Assembly: GCA_033722675.1 (NCBI GenBank)
Contig: JAWVYO010000026.1
Span: forward strand, 1-27,525
DNA length: 27,525 nt
Reading direction: 5' to 3'
From: DATHYU01 sp033722675
GTDB lineage: Bacteria > Actinomycetota > Acidimicrobiia > Spongiisociales > UBA11373
In this document: piece by piece, positions 1-8,016 of the stretch
How the letters are laid out: each line of letters opens with the position of its first letter
Numbering within the stretch: the stretch's first letter is position 1
Notes under the pieces: generated by a model
What the model saw: only the letters and a program-made list of their open reading frames with translations
What the model was told of the DNA's origin: nothing
Databases searched by the model: none
Made by a program: the position numbers and the translations under genes

Positions 1-2514
1 CTCATCCGGTGGCGGCAGGGACGGTGCCTGCCCTACGGCGAGGGCGTGACGTTCTGGGCCCTCGGCGAGGTGGTGAAGGCGGAGGCCGGGATCCTCGAGA
101 CCGACACCCCGGCGACGGCCCACGGGAAGCTCGCCGTGTCGCTGGAGCAACTCGCCGTCGACGCCACCGACCGGGCGTGGATCACGGATCGGCTCGCCCC
201 GCTCGTCGGCTCGGCGGCGGGGGCGACGGCCGACCGCTCGGAACAGTTCGCCGCCTGGACCGCCTATCTGGTGGCCCTCGCGGACCAGCGGCCCACGGTG
301 CTCGTCGTCGAGGATCTCCACTGGGCCGACCCGGCCCTCGTGGAGTTCCTCTCCCAGCTGCCGCAGGCCGCGCGCCACGTCCCCCTGCTCCTCGCCGCAA
401 CGGCCCGGCCCGGCTTCTTCGACGAGCACACCGCCTGGGGGGCAGGACAACGCAACGCGCTGACGATTCGTCTGGAGGCGCTGGACCCCTCGTCGACCCG
501 CTCGCTCATCGACGACCTGCTCGCCGGCGAGGACGTGGACGACTCCACGCGAGCAGCGGTCGCGGAGCGGTCCGGCGGGAACCCGCTGTACGCCCAGGAG
601 TTCGCCCGCATGGTCCGTGATCGCCGCGACGAGGGCGCCGACGCCACGGTGCCCGACACCGTGCAGGCGATCGTGACGGCCCGTCTCGACCTGCTCGACC
701 CCGGCGCGAAGGCGGCGGTCCAGGCCGCCGCGGTGGTCGGCAAGTCCTTCTGGTCGGGCGCCGTGCAGGCGGTCCTCGAGGACGAGGTCGACGTCGAGAC
801 GATCCTCGGCGAGGTCGCCCGCCGCGAACTCGTCCGACGCGAGCGCACCTCCACGATGGCCGGCGAGACCGAGTACACCTTCACGCACTCGGTGGTCCGT
901 GACGTCGCCTACGGGCTGGCTCCGCGGGCCGTCCGGAGCCGGCGACACCATCGCGCCGCACGATGGATCGAAGGCATGGCAGGCGACCGGGTCGCCGACC
1001 GAGCGGAGCTCGTCGCCCATCACGACGCCGAGGCGCTCCGGCTGGCCCGCGCGGCCGACGTCCCGGAGCGGGAGGACTACGGCAGCATCGCGGCGGAGTC
1101 GCACATCAGGGCCGCCGACCAGGCGAGGCACCTCGACGTCGAATCACAGCGCTCCCACCTCGAGGCGGCCCTCGAACTCGTCGACCCCCTCGATCCCCGA
1201 CGGGCCCGCCTCCTCGCCGACCTCGGCGGAGCTCTCTTCGCCAGTGGACCGGGCGACCTCGCCGTGAAGACCCTGATGGAGGCACGGGAGGAGGCCGAGC
1301 GGGTCGGCGAGATCGAGACGTGGGGCGAGACGTCGCTGCGCCTTTCCCGCGCCCTCTGGGTCGGAGGCGACCCCGACACCAGCGACCGAACGATCGACGA
1401 GGTGATCGAGCGGCTCGAAGCCGATGCGCCCACCTCGACGGCACTGGCCAGCGCCTACGCCCAGCGGGCCGTGGGCCTCTGGATCTCGGGGAGACCCGAC
1501 GAGGCCCTCGCGTACATCGAGCTCGTCCGGCCCCACGTCCAAGCCCACGGCGAGTCCTTCGCCCGGTCGCGACTGCTGTCGGCCGAGGGCGGAAGCCGCT
1601 TCGACGCGGGCGATCCGGCGGCGGTCGAGCGCTTTCGCCAGGCACTCCGGATGGCCGTCGAGCAGGGTGACGCGGTGGACATCTCGAGCACACACCTCAA
1701 CCTCGCCGAGCAGCTGCTCACCGGCTGGGGTCCCGACGAGGCCGAGCCCGTCGCCCGTCGCGGGCTCGAACTGGCGCAGAAGCGGGGGATCTCGGGCGTG
1801 GCCACCTTCCTGCAGGGGCACCTGGCCACGTCGACGTTCCTCCAGGGCCGGTGGGACGAGACCCTCGATCTCGTCGAGGGGGCCCGCGGGAGCGCCTCCG
1901 CCTACATCGTGGGCCTGTTCGAGGGAACCGAACTCGCGATCCACGTCTCCCGCGGCGTCGAGCCTCCGCGACTGGCCGCCGCCGTCGCCGAGCTCGTGTC
2001 CGAGGCCGAGGAGCTCCGCGACCTCCAGGCCGTCGTCCCCACGCATGTCTTCGCCGCCTTCATCCTCGCCCCGGCCGGCCACACCGAACAGGCGCTTCAC
2101 CATGCCCGCGAGGTCGTCGCCCGCGCTGCGGGCACCCGATATCTGCTCGACGGCCTGGCGATGCCGCTGCATCTGATGCGCGCCGGCGGCGAACTCGACG
2201 CCTTCGAGCACCTCCTCCCCGACCTGCGGCGCTTCGACATGCCTCGCCCCGCCGCCCAGGTCCGCCTGATCGAGGGCCTGGTCGCCGAACGGGACGACCC
2301 CCGAGCAGCGATCGACGCCGCACGTGAGGCGGCCGAGGAGCTGGCGTCGCTCCGGGCGAACCTGGACGCCCTCTTCGCCCTCGCCGAGGCCCACCGCATC
2401 GCCGGGGCGGTCGGCGACGAGGGGGCACGAGGCGACGCGCGCCGCCGGGCGAACGAGGTGTTCGGGCAGGCCGGCGCGGTGCGGCTGTTCGAGTTCCTGG
2501 GGCTCGCTAGTTGA
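1..2514 (+). CDS. ATPase/TPR protein of the adenylate-cyclase-associated type (5' truncated)
   Basis: The reading frame is open from base 1, so the true start and probably an N-terminal nucleotide cyclase domain and the Walker A loop lie outside the window. The first visible residues (RCLPYGEGVTFWALGE, from base 25) match the region following Walker A in actinobacterial class III adenylate/guanylate cyclase-AAA ATPase proteins. A Walker B-like strand, VLVVEDLHWADPALVEF, follows at about 298-348. The next third is the helical ATPase lid (SGGNPLYAQEF), then a winged-helix-like stretch. From about base 1080 the protein is Ala/Leu/Glu-rich helical repeats resembling TPRs. It ends without a visible LuxR-type HTH, which argues for the cyclase family rather than a MalT/LuxR regulator. 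Family assignment is from motif memory; the presence of the cyclase domain is inference. Confidence 0.8.
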   Translation, partial: LIRWRQGRCLPYGEGVTFWALGEVVKAEAGILETDTPATAHGKLAVSLEQLAVDATDRAWITDRLAPLVGSAAGATADRSEQFAAWTAYLVALADQRPTVLVVEDLHWADPALVEFLSQLPQAARHVPLLLAATARPGFFDEHTAWGAGQRNALTIRLEALDPSSTRSLIDDLLAGEDVDDSTRAAVAERSGGNPLYAQEFARMVRDRRDEGADATVPDTVQAIVTARLDLLDPGAKAAVQAAAVVGKSFWSGAVQAVLEDEVDVETILGEVARRELVRRERTSTMAGETEYTFTHSVVRDVAYGLAPRAVRSRRHHRAARWIEGMAGDRVADRAELVAHHDAEALRLARAADVPEREDYGSIAAESHIRAADQARHLDVESQRSHLEAALELVDPLDPRRARLLADLGGALFASGPGDLAVKTLMEAREEAERVGEIETWGETSLRLSRALWVGGDPDTSDRTIDEVIERLEADAPTSTALASAYAQRAVGLWISGRPDEALAYIELVRPHVQAHGESFARSRLLSAEGGSRFDAGDPAAVERFRQALRMAVEQGDAVDISSTHLNLAEQLLTGWGPDEAEPVARRGLELAQKRGISGVATFLQGHLATSTFLQGRWDETLDLVEGARGSASAYIVGLFEGTELAIHVSRGVEPPRLAAAVAELVSEAEELRDLQAVVPTHVFAAFILAPAGHTEQALHHAREVVARAAGTRYLLDGLAMPLHLMRAGGELDAFEHLLPDLRRFDMPRPAAQVRLIEGLVAERDDPRAAIDAAREAAEELASLRANLDALFALAEAHRIAGAVGDEGARGDARRRANEVFGQAGAVRLFEFLGLAS

Positions 2515-3184
2515 GGATGGAGAGGATCGACAGCGGGGTCGTCGACTCGGCGATCGCGAAGCACGACTCCTCCGTCACGCCGGTCCGGCAGAACAGCTGG
2601 TAGACGTAGTCGCCCTTGACCCACGAGAGCTCCCGCCCACCGGCGACCCGGACGCTGAAGATCTCCCCGACCGGCAGGTCGTCGAACTCGTCGAGCCCGA
2701 CACGGAGTACGGCCAGCTGCGCCTCGTTGCGGGGTAGCTCGTAGGGCGCACCCACCCACAGACCGAACGCGGCGGCGGTGGAGGGGGCCAACGTCGCCGT
2801 CTGGAGGTCGAAGACGAGCTGGCTCGACACGTGGGTCACACCGGCAGGCGTCAGGCGCGGGAACTCGATGCCCGGCAACGCGGCAGCGATCTCGCGGCGG
2901 CTCGCCTGCACGAACTCGGAGCTCTGGGTGCCGCGATTCCAGACGTTGGCGATCAGCTGCTCGGGCTCCAGCCCGACACCGGCGTCGAGACCGTCGTTCA
3001 CCCACGTGGCGCCGGTGATCCCCTGCAGGTTGAGCTGGGGCCCCTCGGCCACGGTCGTGGTGGTCGTCGACGACACCCCGGCGTACACGAAGTCGCGCGA
3101 CAGGTCGCCCACCCCGCGCAGCGCGTCACCGCACGCCGTCGCGAGGACGGCGAGCAGGGCGAGGGCGGGGACGATACGGCGCAC
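2507..3184 (-). CDS. putative lipoprotein, unknown family
   Basis: 225 residues. The N-terminus (MRRIVPALALLAVLATACG) is a short positively charged, hydrophobic signal peptide ending in a lipobox-like ATAC, so the protein is probably lipid-anchored outside the membrane. A Thr-rich linker (SSTTTTTVAEG) follows, then about 175 residues of unrecognised globular sequence with a Cys pair near the C-terminus (FCRTG...ESCF) that could form a disulfide. I chose GTG at 3184 because AGGAGG (complement of 3190-3195) lies 5 nt upstream and the signal peptide starts there; the much longer open frame upstream is antisense to the ligase gene. The 3' end overlaps the preceding convergent gene by 8 bp. Function unknown. 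Confidence 0.75.
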   Translation of the reverse strand: MRRIVPALALLAVLATACGDALRGVGDLSRDFVYAGVSSTTTTTVAEGPQLNLQGITGATWVNDGLDAGVGLEPEQLIANVWNRGTQSSEFVQASRREIAAALPGIEFPRLTPAGVTHVSSQLVFDLQTATLAPSTAAAFGLWVGAPYELPRNEAQLAVLRVGLDEFDDLPVGEIFSVRVAGGRELSWVKGDYVYQLFCRTGVTEESCFAIAESTTPLSILSILN

Positions 3185-3226
3185 GAGCACCTCCTCGGGA
3201 CCCTCCGGGGCCCCTGACGGCTCTCC

Positions 3227-3255
3227 AGTATCGTCGGCACCCGGGGAAACCGGGT
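3227..3255. promoter_or_regulatory. divergent promoter region with a 6-bp dyad
   Basis: Between the lipoprotein gene (-) and the ligase gene (+) there is a GATACT -10-like hexamer for the minus strand (complement of 3227-3232). A perfect inverted repeat, ACCCGG (3239-3244), GGAAA, CCGGGT (3250-3255), lies where the -35 regions of both divergent promoters would fall. Candidate operator; no regulator is identified. Confidence 0.35.
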
Positions 3256-3271
3256 AGAGCGCTTTCCCCCG

Positions 3272-3283
3272 TACGCTCGCCGC
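3272..3283 (+). promoter_or_regulatory. leaderless -10 element for the lipoate ligase-like gene
   Basis: TACGCT (3272-3277) fits the actinobacterial TAnnnT -10 pattern and ends 6 nt before the GTG start. That places transcription start at or next to the start codon. No Shine-Dalgarno sequence is visible. Confidence 0.45.
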
Positions 3284-4063
3284 GTGGCACTCCCGACCCT
3301 CCATCTGGTGCGGGACCGCACCGGCGAACCCGCCCTCGACACCGCTGTCGCGCGCTCCCTGTTGCTGCGGGTCGCCGCCGGGGAGCTCCCCGAGACGTTC
3401 CGCCTGACCGTCCCCGGACGGATCGTCGCCTTCGGGCGCCAGGATCAGGTCCGGGACGGGTTCACGACGGCCGCCGCTGCCGCCGTCGACGCCGGGTTCG
3501 TCCCGATCCGGCGCCTGGCCGGGGGTCGTGCCGCGGTGTTCCACGAAGGCACGCTCGCGTTCTCGTGGGCGGTCCCCGACGCCCGACCGGCCGAGACCAT
3601 CCATCCCCGCTTCCGCGCCCTGGCGACGGTCATGGTGGACGCCCTGCGGCTCCTCGGTGTGGACGCCAGGATCGGCGAGGTGCCCGGTGAGTACTGCCCG
3701 GGCACGTACTCGGTCAACGCCCGGGGTGCCCGCAAGCTCATGGGCGTGGGACAGCGGCTGACCCGCACGGCGGCCCACGTCGGAGGCGTCCTGGTGGCCG
3801 CCGACGCCGGTCTCGTCGTCCGGGCGCTCGAGCCCGTGTACGCCGCCCTCGGCTACGAGTGGGATCCGGACGTCACGGGAGCGGTCGCCGACGAGGTCCC
3901 CGGCGTGGGCACCGCCGACGTCGCCGATGCCGTCGTCGCCGCGCTGGGCCGCCGTCACCGCATCGTCGAGACGATCCTCGACCCCGACACCGTCGCGCTG
4001 GCACAGACCCTCGCCACCGATCACGTGGTCGAGATCCCCGGGGCGGAGCCCACCCGCCGATAG
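3284..4063 (+). CDS. lipoate-protein ligase A / octanoyltransferase (LipM-like) family protein
   Basis: 259 residues with the BPL/LplA/LipB fold signature: RRLAGGRAAVFHEGTLAFS (residues 76-94) matches the conserved RxxGGGavfHdpgnl region, and ARKLMGVGQRLTR (149-161) contains the conserved Lys that contacts lipoate in ligases (K151). Just before it, GEYCPGTYSV (135-144) carries C138 at the place where LipM octanoyltransferases have their catalytic Cys, so transfer from octanoyl-ACP is as plausible as ATP-dependent ligation. The product would attach lipoate or octanoate to E2/GcvH proteins in the cytoplasm. Start is GTG at 3284, chosen because MALPTLHLVRD aligns with the family N-terminus and a -10 lies just upstream. 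It is followed 11 nt later by aroQ. Exact subfamily is uncertain. Confidence 0.8.
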   Translation: MALPTLHLVRDRTGEPALDTAVARSLLLRVAAGELPETFRLTVPGRIVAFGRQDQVRDGFTTAAAAAVDAGFVPIRRLAGGRAAVFHEGTLAFSWAVPDARPAETIHPRFRALATVMVDALRLLGVDARIGEVPGEYCPGTYSVNARGARKLMGVGQRLTRTAAHVGGVLVAADAGLVVRALEPVYAALGYEWDPDVTGAVADEVPGVGTADVADAVVAALGRRHRIVETILDPDTVALAQTLATDHVVEIPGAEPTRR

Positions 4064-4074
4064 CCTGACCGCAC
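4061..4074 (+). promoter_or_regulatory. leaderless -10 element for aroQ
   Basis: TAGCCT (4061-4066) is followed 8 nt later by the aroQ ATG. It overlaps the stop codon of the upstream gene, so aroQ can be both cotranscribed and independently started. Confidence 0.4.
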
Positions 4075-4509
4075 ATGCGCGTGCTCGTCGTCAACGGCCC
4101 GAACCTCAACCTCCTCGGCACCCGCCGACCCGACCTCTACGGGACGACGACGCTGGGCGAACTCGAGGCCCGCTGCCGGGACTGGGGACGTGACCTCGAC
4201 CTCGACGTCGTCTGCTTCCAGTCGAATCACGAGGGAGCCATCGTCGACCGGCTCCATGCGGCCCGGGACGACTGCGCCGGCGTGGTGATCAACCCCGGGG
4301 CGCTGACCCACACGTCCTACGTGCTCCACGACGCGATCGAGGCGATCGCGCTCCCCACGGTCGAGGTCCACATCTCCGACATCGGGGCGCGGGAGGAATG
4401 GCGGCGTGTCTCGGTGATCCGGCCGGTCGTGGTCGAAGCCGTCACCGGCGAGGGCATCGAGGGCTACCGTACGGCACTGCGTCGACTCGCCGAGCATCTC
4501 GGCGGCTGA
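4075..4509 (+). CDS. aroQ: type II 3-dehydroquinate dehydratase
   Basis: 144 residues, the normal length for the dodecameric type II dehydroquinase that converts 3-dehydroquinate to 3-dehydroshikimate in the shikimate pathway. The N-terminal NGPNLNLLGTRRPDLYG (residues 7-23) carries the catalytic Tyr (Y22) and the mobile-loop Arg residues. FQSNHEGAIVD (48-58) and INPGALTHTSY (72-82) supply substrate-binding Asn and His, and VEVHISD (96-102) carries the catalytic-site His99. The usual REEFR is REEWR here, a mild substitution. It sits 11 nt behind the lipoate-ligase-like gene and ends 3 nt before the convergent aminotransferase. Confidence 0.97.
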   Translation: MRVLVVNGPNLNLLGTRRPDLYGTTTLGELEARCRDWGRDLDLDVVCFQSNHEGAIVDRLHAARDDCAGVVINPGALTHTSYVLHDAIEAIALPTVEVHISDIGAREEWRRVSVIRPVVVEAVTGEGIEGYRTALRRLAEHLGG

Positions 4510-4512
4510 GGG

Positions 4513-5706
4513 CTACCCGGCCGCCTCCGCCCAGCGGCCGATCCCCTCGGCGAGGTCGTCGTCCCCGAGGGCGTAGGACAGCCGCACCGACCCCGGCGCC
4601 CCGAAGGCCTCCCCCGGCACGACGGCGATCTGCGCTTCCTCGAGCAGCACCTCGGCGAGTTCCATGGACGACCCCGGGCGGGAGCCGGCGATCTCGGTTC
4701 CCAGCTGCCCCTCCACGGACGGGAAGGCATAGAACGCCCCCTCCGGCTCTGGGACCACGAGTCCGGGGATCTCCGACAGCAGCCGGTGGGCGAGCCGTCG
4801 GCGCCGATCGAAGGCCTCCCGCATCTCCCAGACGGCGTCCATCGGACCGGTCAGGGCGGCGAGGGCGGCACGCTGGGAGACGTTCGCGACGTTCGACGTC
4901 GAATGGGACTGCAGCTTCCCGATCGCCTTGGCGACCGGCCGGGGCGCGATCGCCCATCCCACCCGCCAGCCCGTCATGGCGAACGTCTTGGCGACACCGT
5001 GGACCACGACCGTCCGCTCTGCGGCCTCGGGGGCGACGACCGGCAGCGACGAGAAGGCCGCATCGCCGTACACGAGGTACTGGTAGATCTCGTCGCTGAG
5101 CACCCAGACGTCGTGCTCCGCCGCCCAGCGGCCGATGGCAGCGGTCTCCTCGGGCGTGTAGACGGCGCCGGTCGGGTTCGACGGCGAGCAGAACACGAGC
5201 AGCTTCGTCCGGTCGCTACGCGCCTCCTCCAGCTGGTCCACGGTCACCTTGAACCCCGCGTCGACCCCGGCGGGGACGACGACCGGCTCGCCCCCGGCGA
5301 GCGTGATGCCCTCGGGATAGGTGACCCAGTACGGCGCCGGGAGCAGCACCTCGTCGCCCGGATCGACGAGCGCCTGGAAGGCGGCGTACACCGCACCCTT
5401 GCCGCCGGGGGTGACGACGACCTGATCGGCCTCCACGTCGAGCCCGGCGTCGCGCCCGGCCACCACGGCGATGGCCTCGCGGAGCTCGGGGAGGCCGGCC
5501 GCAGGGCTGTACTTGTGGTTCCGAACCTCGCGGACGGCGGCCGCCGCTGCTTCGACGACGTGGTCGGGGGTCGGGAAGTCGGGCTCACCCGCCCCGAACC
5601 CGATCACCGGGACGCCGTCGGCCTTCAGTTCGGCCGCCCTCGTCGATATGGCCATGGTCGCCGACGGCGCGACGGCCTCGAGGCGGCGGGAGACGCCGGT
5701 GGTCAT
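4513..5706 (-). CDS. class I pyridoxal-phosphate aminotransferase (aspartate aminotransferase type)
   Basis: 397 residues, fold-type I subgroup I-gamma-like layout. IGFGAGEPDFPTPDHV (35-50) binds the substrate side chain, and HKYSPAAGLPELREAIA (64-80) is the classic Y-x-P-x-x-G segment. SPSNPTGAVY holds N177, LSDEIY holds D205, which pairs with the PLP pyridine N, and AKTFAMTGWRVGWA holds the Schiff-base K240. The C-terminal SVRLSYAL contains the Arg that grips the alpha-carboxylate. Most likely it transfers the amino group between aspartate and glutamate; a broader or prephenate specificity cannot be excluded by eye. Start at ATG 5706 is supported by GGAGG (complement of 5714-5718) 7 nt upstream. 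Divergent from serC across a 45-bp gap. Confidence 0.93.
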   Translation of the reverse strand: MTTGVSRRLEAVAPSATMAISTRAAELKADGVPVIGFGAGEPDFPTPDHVVEAAAAAVREVRNHKYSPAAGLPELREAIAVVAGRDAGLDVEADQVVVTPGGKGAVYAAFQALVDPGDEVLLPAPYWVTYPEGITLAGGEPVVVPAGVDAGFKVTVDQLEEARSDRTKLLVFCSPSNPTGAVYTPEETAAIGRWAAEHDVWVLSDEIYQYLVYGDAAFSSLPVVAPEAAERTVVVHGVAKTFAMTGWRVGWAIAPRPVAKAIGKLQSHSTSNVANVSQRAALAALTGPMDAVWEMREAFDRRRRLAHRLLSEIPGLVVPEPEGAFYAFPSVEGQLGTEIAGSRPGSSMELAEVLLEEAQIAVVPGEAFGAPGSVRLSYALGDDDLAEGIGRWAEAAG

Positions 5707-5736
5707 GGGGATTCCTCCATCGTCATGGGCCACCGG

Positions 5737-5751
5737 TAGGTTATCGACCGC
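5737..5751. promoter_or_regulatory. overlapping back-to-back -10 elements, aminotransferase / serC
   Basis: TAGGTT (5737-5742, plus strand) lies 9 nt before the serC ATG. On the other strand TAACCT (complement of 5738-5743) could serve the aminotransferase, whose 5' leader would be roughly 24 nt and includes the GGAGG. The two hexamers share five base pairs, so this could be a single bidirectional promoter. Confidence 0.4.
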
Positions 5752-6858
5752 ATGAACGGCCCCGACCTCCTCCTGCCCGACGAACTCCGGCCCGCCGACG
5801 GCCGGTTCGGCTCCGGCCCCTCGAAGGTGCGGCCCGAGTCCGTCGCGGCCCTGGCCGCGACGGGCTCCTCGCTCATGGGGACGAGCCACCGCCGCCCCCG
5901 TGTCAGGGAGGTCGTCGGTCGGATCCGATCCGGACTCGCGGAGCTCTTCGCGCTGCCCGACGGATACGAGGTGCTCCTGGGGAACGGTGGCGCCACCGCC
6001 TTCTGGGACGCCGCGGCGTTCCGCCTGGTCGACCACCGATCGGAGCATCTGACCTTCGGCGAGTTCTCCTCCAAGTTCGCAGCGGTGACCGCCGGAGCCT
6101 CCTTCCTCGCCGAGCCGCTCGTCGTCGACGCCGAGCCCGGATCCCGGCCCGAGGCGGTGCCGGACCCCTCCGTGGACGCCTACGCCCTCACGCAGAACGA
6201 GACGTCCACCGGGGTCATGGCGCCGGTGGAGCGGCCCTCCGGCCACGGGCTCGTGCTCGTGGACGCCACGTCGGCGGCGGGCGCGATGCCGGTCGACCCG
6301 ACGGCGTTCGACGCCTACTACTTCTCGCCCCAGAAGGCCTTCGGCGGCGACGGCGGCCTGTGGGTCGCCCTCTGCTCCCCCGACGCGGTGGCCCGGATCG
6401 AGGCGTCGACGCGGTGGGCGCCGCCGTCGATCGACCTGGCCATCGCACTGGCCAACAGCCGCAAGGATCAGACGTACAACACACCGGCGCTCGCCACACT
6501 GTTCCTGCTCGCCGACCAGGTGGAATGGATGCTGGCCCGGGGCGGGCTCGGCTGGGCGATCGAACGGTGTCGAACGTCCGCCTCCGTCGTGTACGGCTGG
6601 GCGGAGCGATCGGAGGTGGCGTCGCCGTTCGTCACCGAACCCGGCGACCGGTCGACCACGGTGGCGACGATCGACCTCGACGACGTGGACGCCTCCACCG
6701 TCAGCGCGATCCTGCGCGCCTCGGGAATCGTCGACACCGAGAGCTACCGGAAGCTGGGCCGCAACCAGCTCCGGCTCGCCATGTTCCCGAACGTGGAGCC
6801 CGGCGACCTCGAGCGGCTCACCGCAGCGATCGACTGGATCGTCGACCGGCTGACATGA
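5752..6858 (+). CDS. serC: phosphoserine aminotransferase
   Basis: 368 residues. It matches the actinobacterial SerC type: GRFGSGPSKVRPESV near the N-terminus, TSHRRPRVREVV (44-55), LLGNGGATAFWDAA (75-88), QNETSTGVMAP (148-158), DATSAAGAMPVD (171-182), the Schiff-base Lys in FSPQKAFGGDGGLW (K195), and C-terminal ESYRKLGRNQLRLAMFPNV. It interconverts 3-phosphohydroxypyruvate and phosphoserine in serine biosynthesis, using glutamate. The start is the ATG at 5752, with a likely leaderless promoter. Its stop overlaps the start of the next gene (ATGA at 6855-6858), implying translational coupling with the YhhN-like membrane protein. Confidence 0.95.
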   Translation: MNGPDLLLPDELRPADGRFGSGPSKVRPESVAALAATGSSLMGTSHRRPRVREVVGRIRSGLAELFALPDGYEVLLGNGGATAFWDAAAFRLVDHRSEHLTFGEFSSKFAAVTAGASFLAEPLVVDAEPGSRPEAVPDPSVDAYALTQNETSTGVMAPVERPSGHGLVLVDATSAAGAMPVDPTAFDAYYFSPQKAFGGDGGLWVALCSPDAVARIEASTRWAPPSIDLAIALANSRKDQTYNTPALATLFLLADQVEWMLARGGLGWAIERCRTSASVVYGWAERSEVASPFVTEPGDRSTTVATIDLDDVDASTVSAILRASGIVDTESYRKLGRNQLRLAMFPNVEPGDLERLTAAIDWIVDRLT

Positions 6859-7487
6859 CGGCTTCGGCAGCCCTGGTGACCGCCGTCCTGGCGCTCGGGC
6901 TGGCGGCCACACCCCGAACCCGGCGCCGGCTGCGCGCCGCACTGAAGATGGCGGCCTCCACCGGGTTCGTCGTGACCGCCCTCTCCGCGGGAGCGGTGGA
7001 CACCGCCTACGGACGATGGGTCCTCGTCGCGCTCTCCCTCGGGTGGATCGGCGACGCAGCGCTGCTGTCGGGCCGGAGCCGGTGGTTCCTGACCGGCCTC
7101 GCCGTCTTCGGGGGGTCCCATCTCGCCTACGTGGGCGCGATGGCGACGCAGCCGATGTCGATACCCGGCGGCGTCGTCGCCGCCGCCGTGATGGCCGTGA
7201 CGGCCGCCGCCATCCTTCGCTGGCTGATGCCCCATGTCGGCGGAGCGATGCGGACGCCCGTCCTCGCCTACGTGGCGGTGATCTCGGCGATGGTCGTGGC
7301 GTGCGGGGCCGCGGCGGCCGGCGGCGGGCCCCACGAGGTGCTCCCGGCGGGAGCGGCATTCGCAGCGTCGGACGTGTTCGTGGCACGGGACCGATTCGTC
7401 GCGCCCGGGCCGGACAACGGGCGGCTCGGTCTCCCGCTCTACTACGCCGCCCAGATCGTGTTCGCGCTCTCGGTCGGAGCGGGATGA
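6855..7487 (+). CDS. YhhN/TMEM86 family membrane protein (lysoplasmalogenase-like)
   Basis: 210 residues, almost entirely hydrophobic, with about eight predicted membrane helices. Family hallmarks visible are LGWIGDAALLSG, followed by the FLTGLAVFGGSHLAYVG helix, and the C-terminal AAFAASDVFVARDRFV segment with LPLYYAAQIVFAL. These correspond to the conserved polar Asp/His residues of YhhN/TMEM86, whose characterised members hydrolyse the vinyl-ether bond of lysoplasmalogens. Whether this bacterium makes plasmalogens is not visible here, so substrate is uncertain. It overlaps serC by 4 nt and is followed by the sixA-like gene after 16 nt. Confidence 0.82.
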   Translation: MTASAALVTAVLALGLAATPRTRRRLRAALKMAASTGFVVTALSAGAVDTAYGRWVLVALSLGWIGDAALLSGRSRWFLTGLAVFGGSHLAYVGAMATQPMSIPGGVVAAAVMAVTAAAILRWLMPHVGGAMRTPVLAYVAVISAMVVACGAAAAGGGPHEVLPAGAAFAASDVFVARDRFVAPGPDNGRLGLPLYYAAQIVFALSVGAG

Positions 7488-7489
7488 TC

Positions 7490-7503
7490 TATCGTCCGGC
7501 CCC
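7490..7503 (+). promoter_or_regulatory. leaderless -10 element for the sixA-like gene
   Basis: TATCGT (7490-7495) fits TAnnnT and ends 8 nt before the ATG at 7504; there is no Shine-Dalgarno sequence. Confidence 0.4.
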
Positions 7504-8016
7504 ATGCCGGAGCTGATCCTCCTCCGCCACGCCAAGAGCGACTGGGACGCCGCCTTCGACCACGACCGCGAGCGGCCGCTGAACCCCCGCGGCCGGCGGG
7601 CCGCCGCGTCGATGGGCAGGGCCCTCCGGCTCATGCACCGGGTGCCCGATCGGATCGTCACGTCGCCGGCCGTGCGGGCACGCACCACCGTCGAGATCGC
7701 TGCCGCAGCGGGCACCTGGGACGTCCCGATCGAGGTCGAGGACCGTCTCTACGGCGGCGGTGTCGACGACGTCCTCGGCGTCCTACGCGAGCGTGGTGGC
7801 GACGCCCGGCGGATGGCTGCCGTCGGGCACGAGCCGACGTGGTCGGCCCTCGCCGCCGCGATCATCGGGGGCGGCTCCCTCCGGGTCCCGACGGGCATGG
7901 CGATGGGACTCGACGTGCCCGAGTGGACCCGTCTCGGCCACCGCAGCGGTCGCCTCCTGTGGATGCTCCCGCCCAGGTTGCTGACCGACGGCGACCTCGA
8001 GCTCGGCGACCTGTGA
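7504..8016 (+). CDS. sixA: SixA-type histidine phosphatase
   Basis: 170 residues of the histidine phosphatase superfamily. LILLRHAKSDWD (residues 4-15) contains the phospho-accepting H9 and flanking R8, and the LRHAKS form is typical of SixA/phosphohistidine phosphatases. RIVTSPAVRARTTVEIAA supplies the second Arg, and VGHEPTWSALAAAII the second catalytic His. The likely role is removing phosphate from histidine phosphotransfer or PTS proteins; small-molecule substrates remain possible. The stop overlaps the GTG start of the MFS gene (GTGA at 8013-8016), suggesting coupled translation. Confidence 0.85.
   Translation: MPELILLRHAKSDWDAAFDHDRERPLNPRGRRAAASMGRALRLMHRVPDRIVTSPAVRARTTVEIAAAAGTWDVPIEVEDRLYGGGVDDVLGVLRERGGDARRMAAVGHEPTWSALAAAIIGGGSLRVPTGMAMGLDVPEWTRLGHRSGRLLWMLPPRLLTDGDLELGDL

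Noticed and set aside
5707..7386. Upstream in-frame extension of the minus-strand aminotransferase
   Set aside because: It would run antisense through serC; the ATG at 5706 has a good ribosome binding site and family-like N-terminus.
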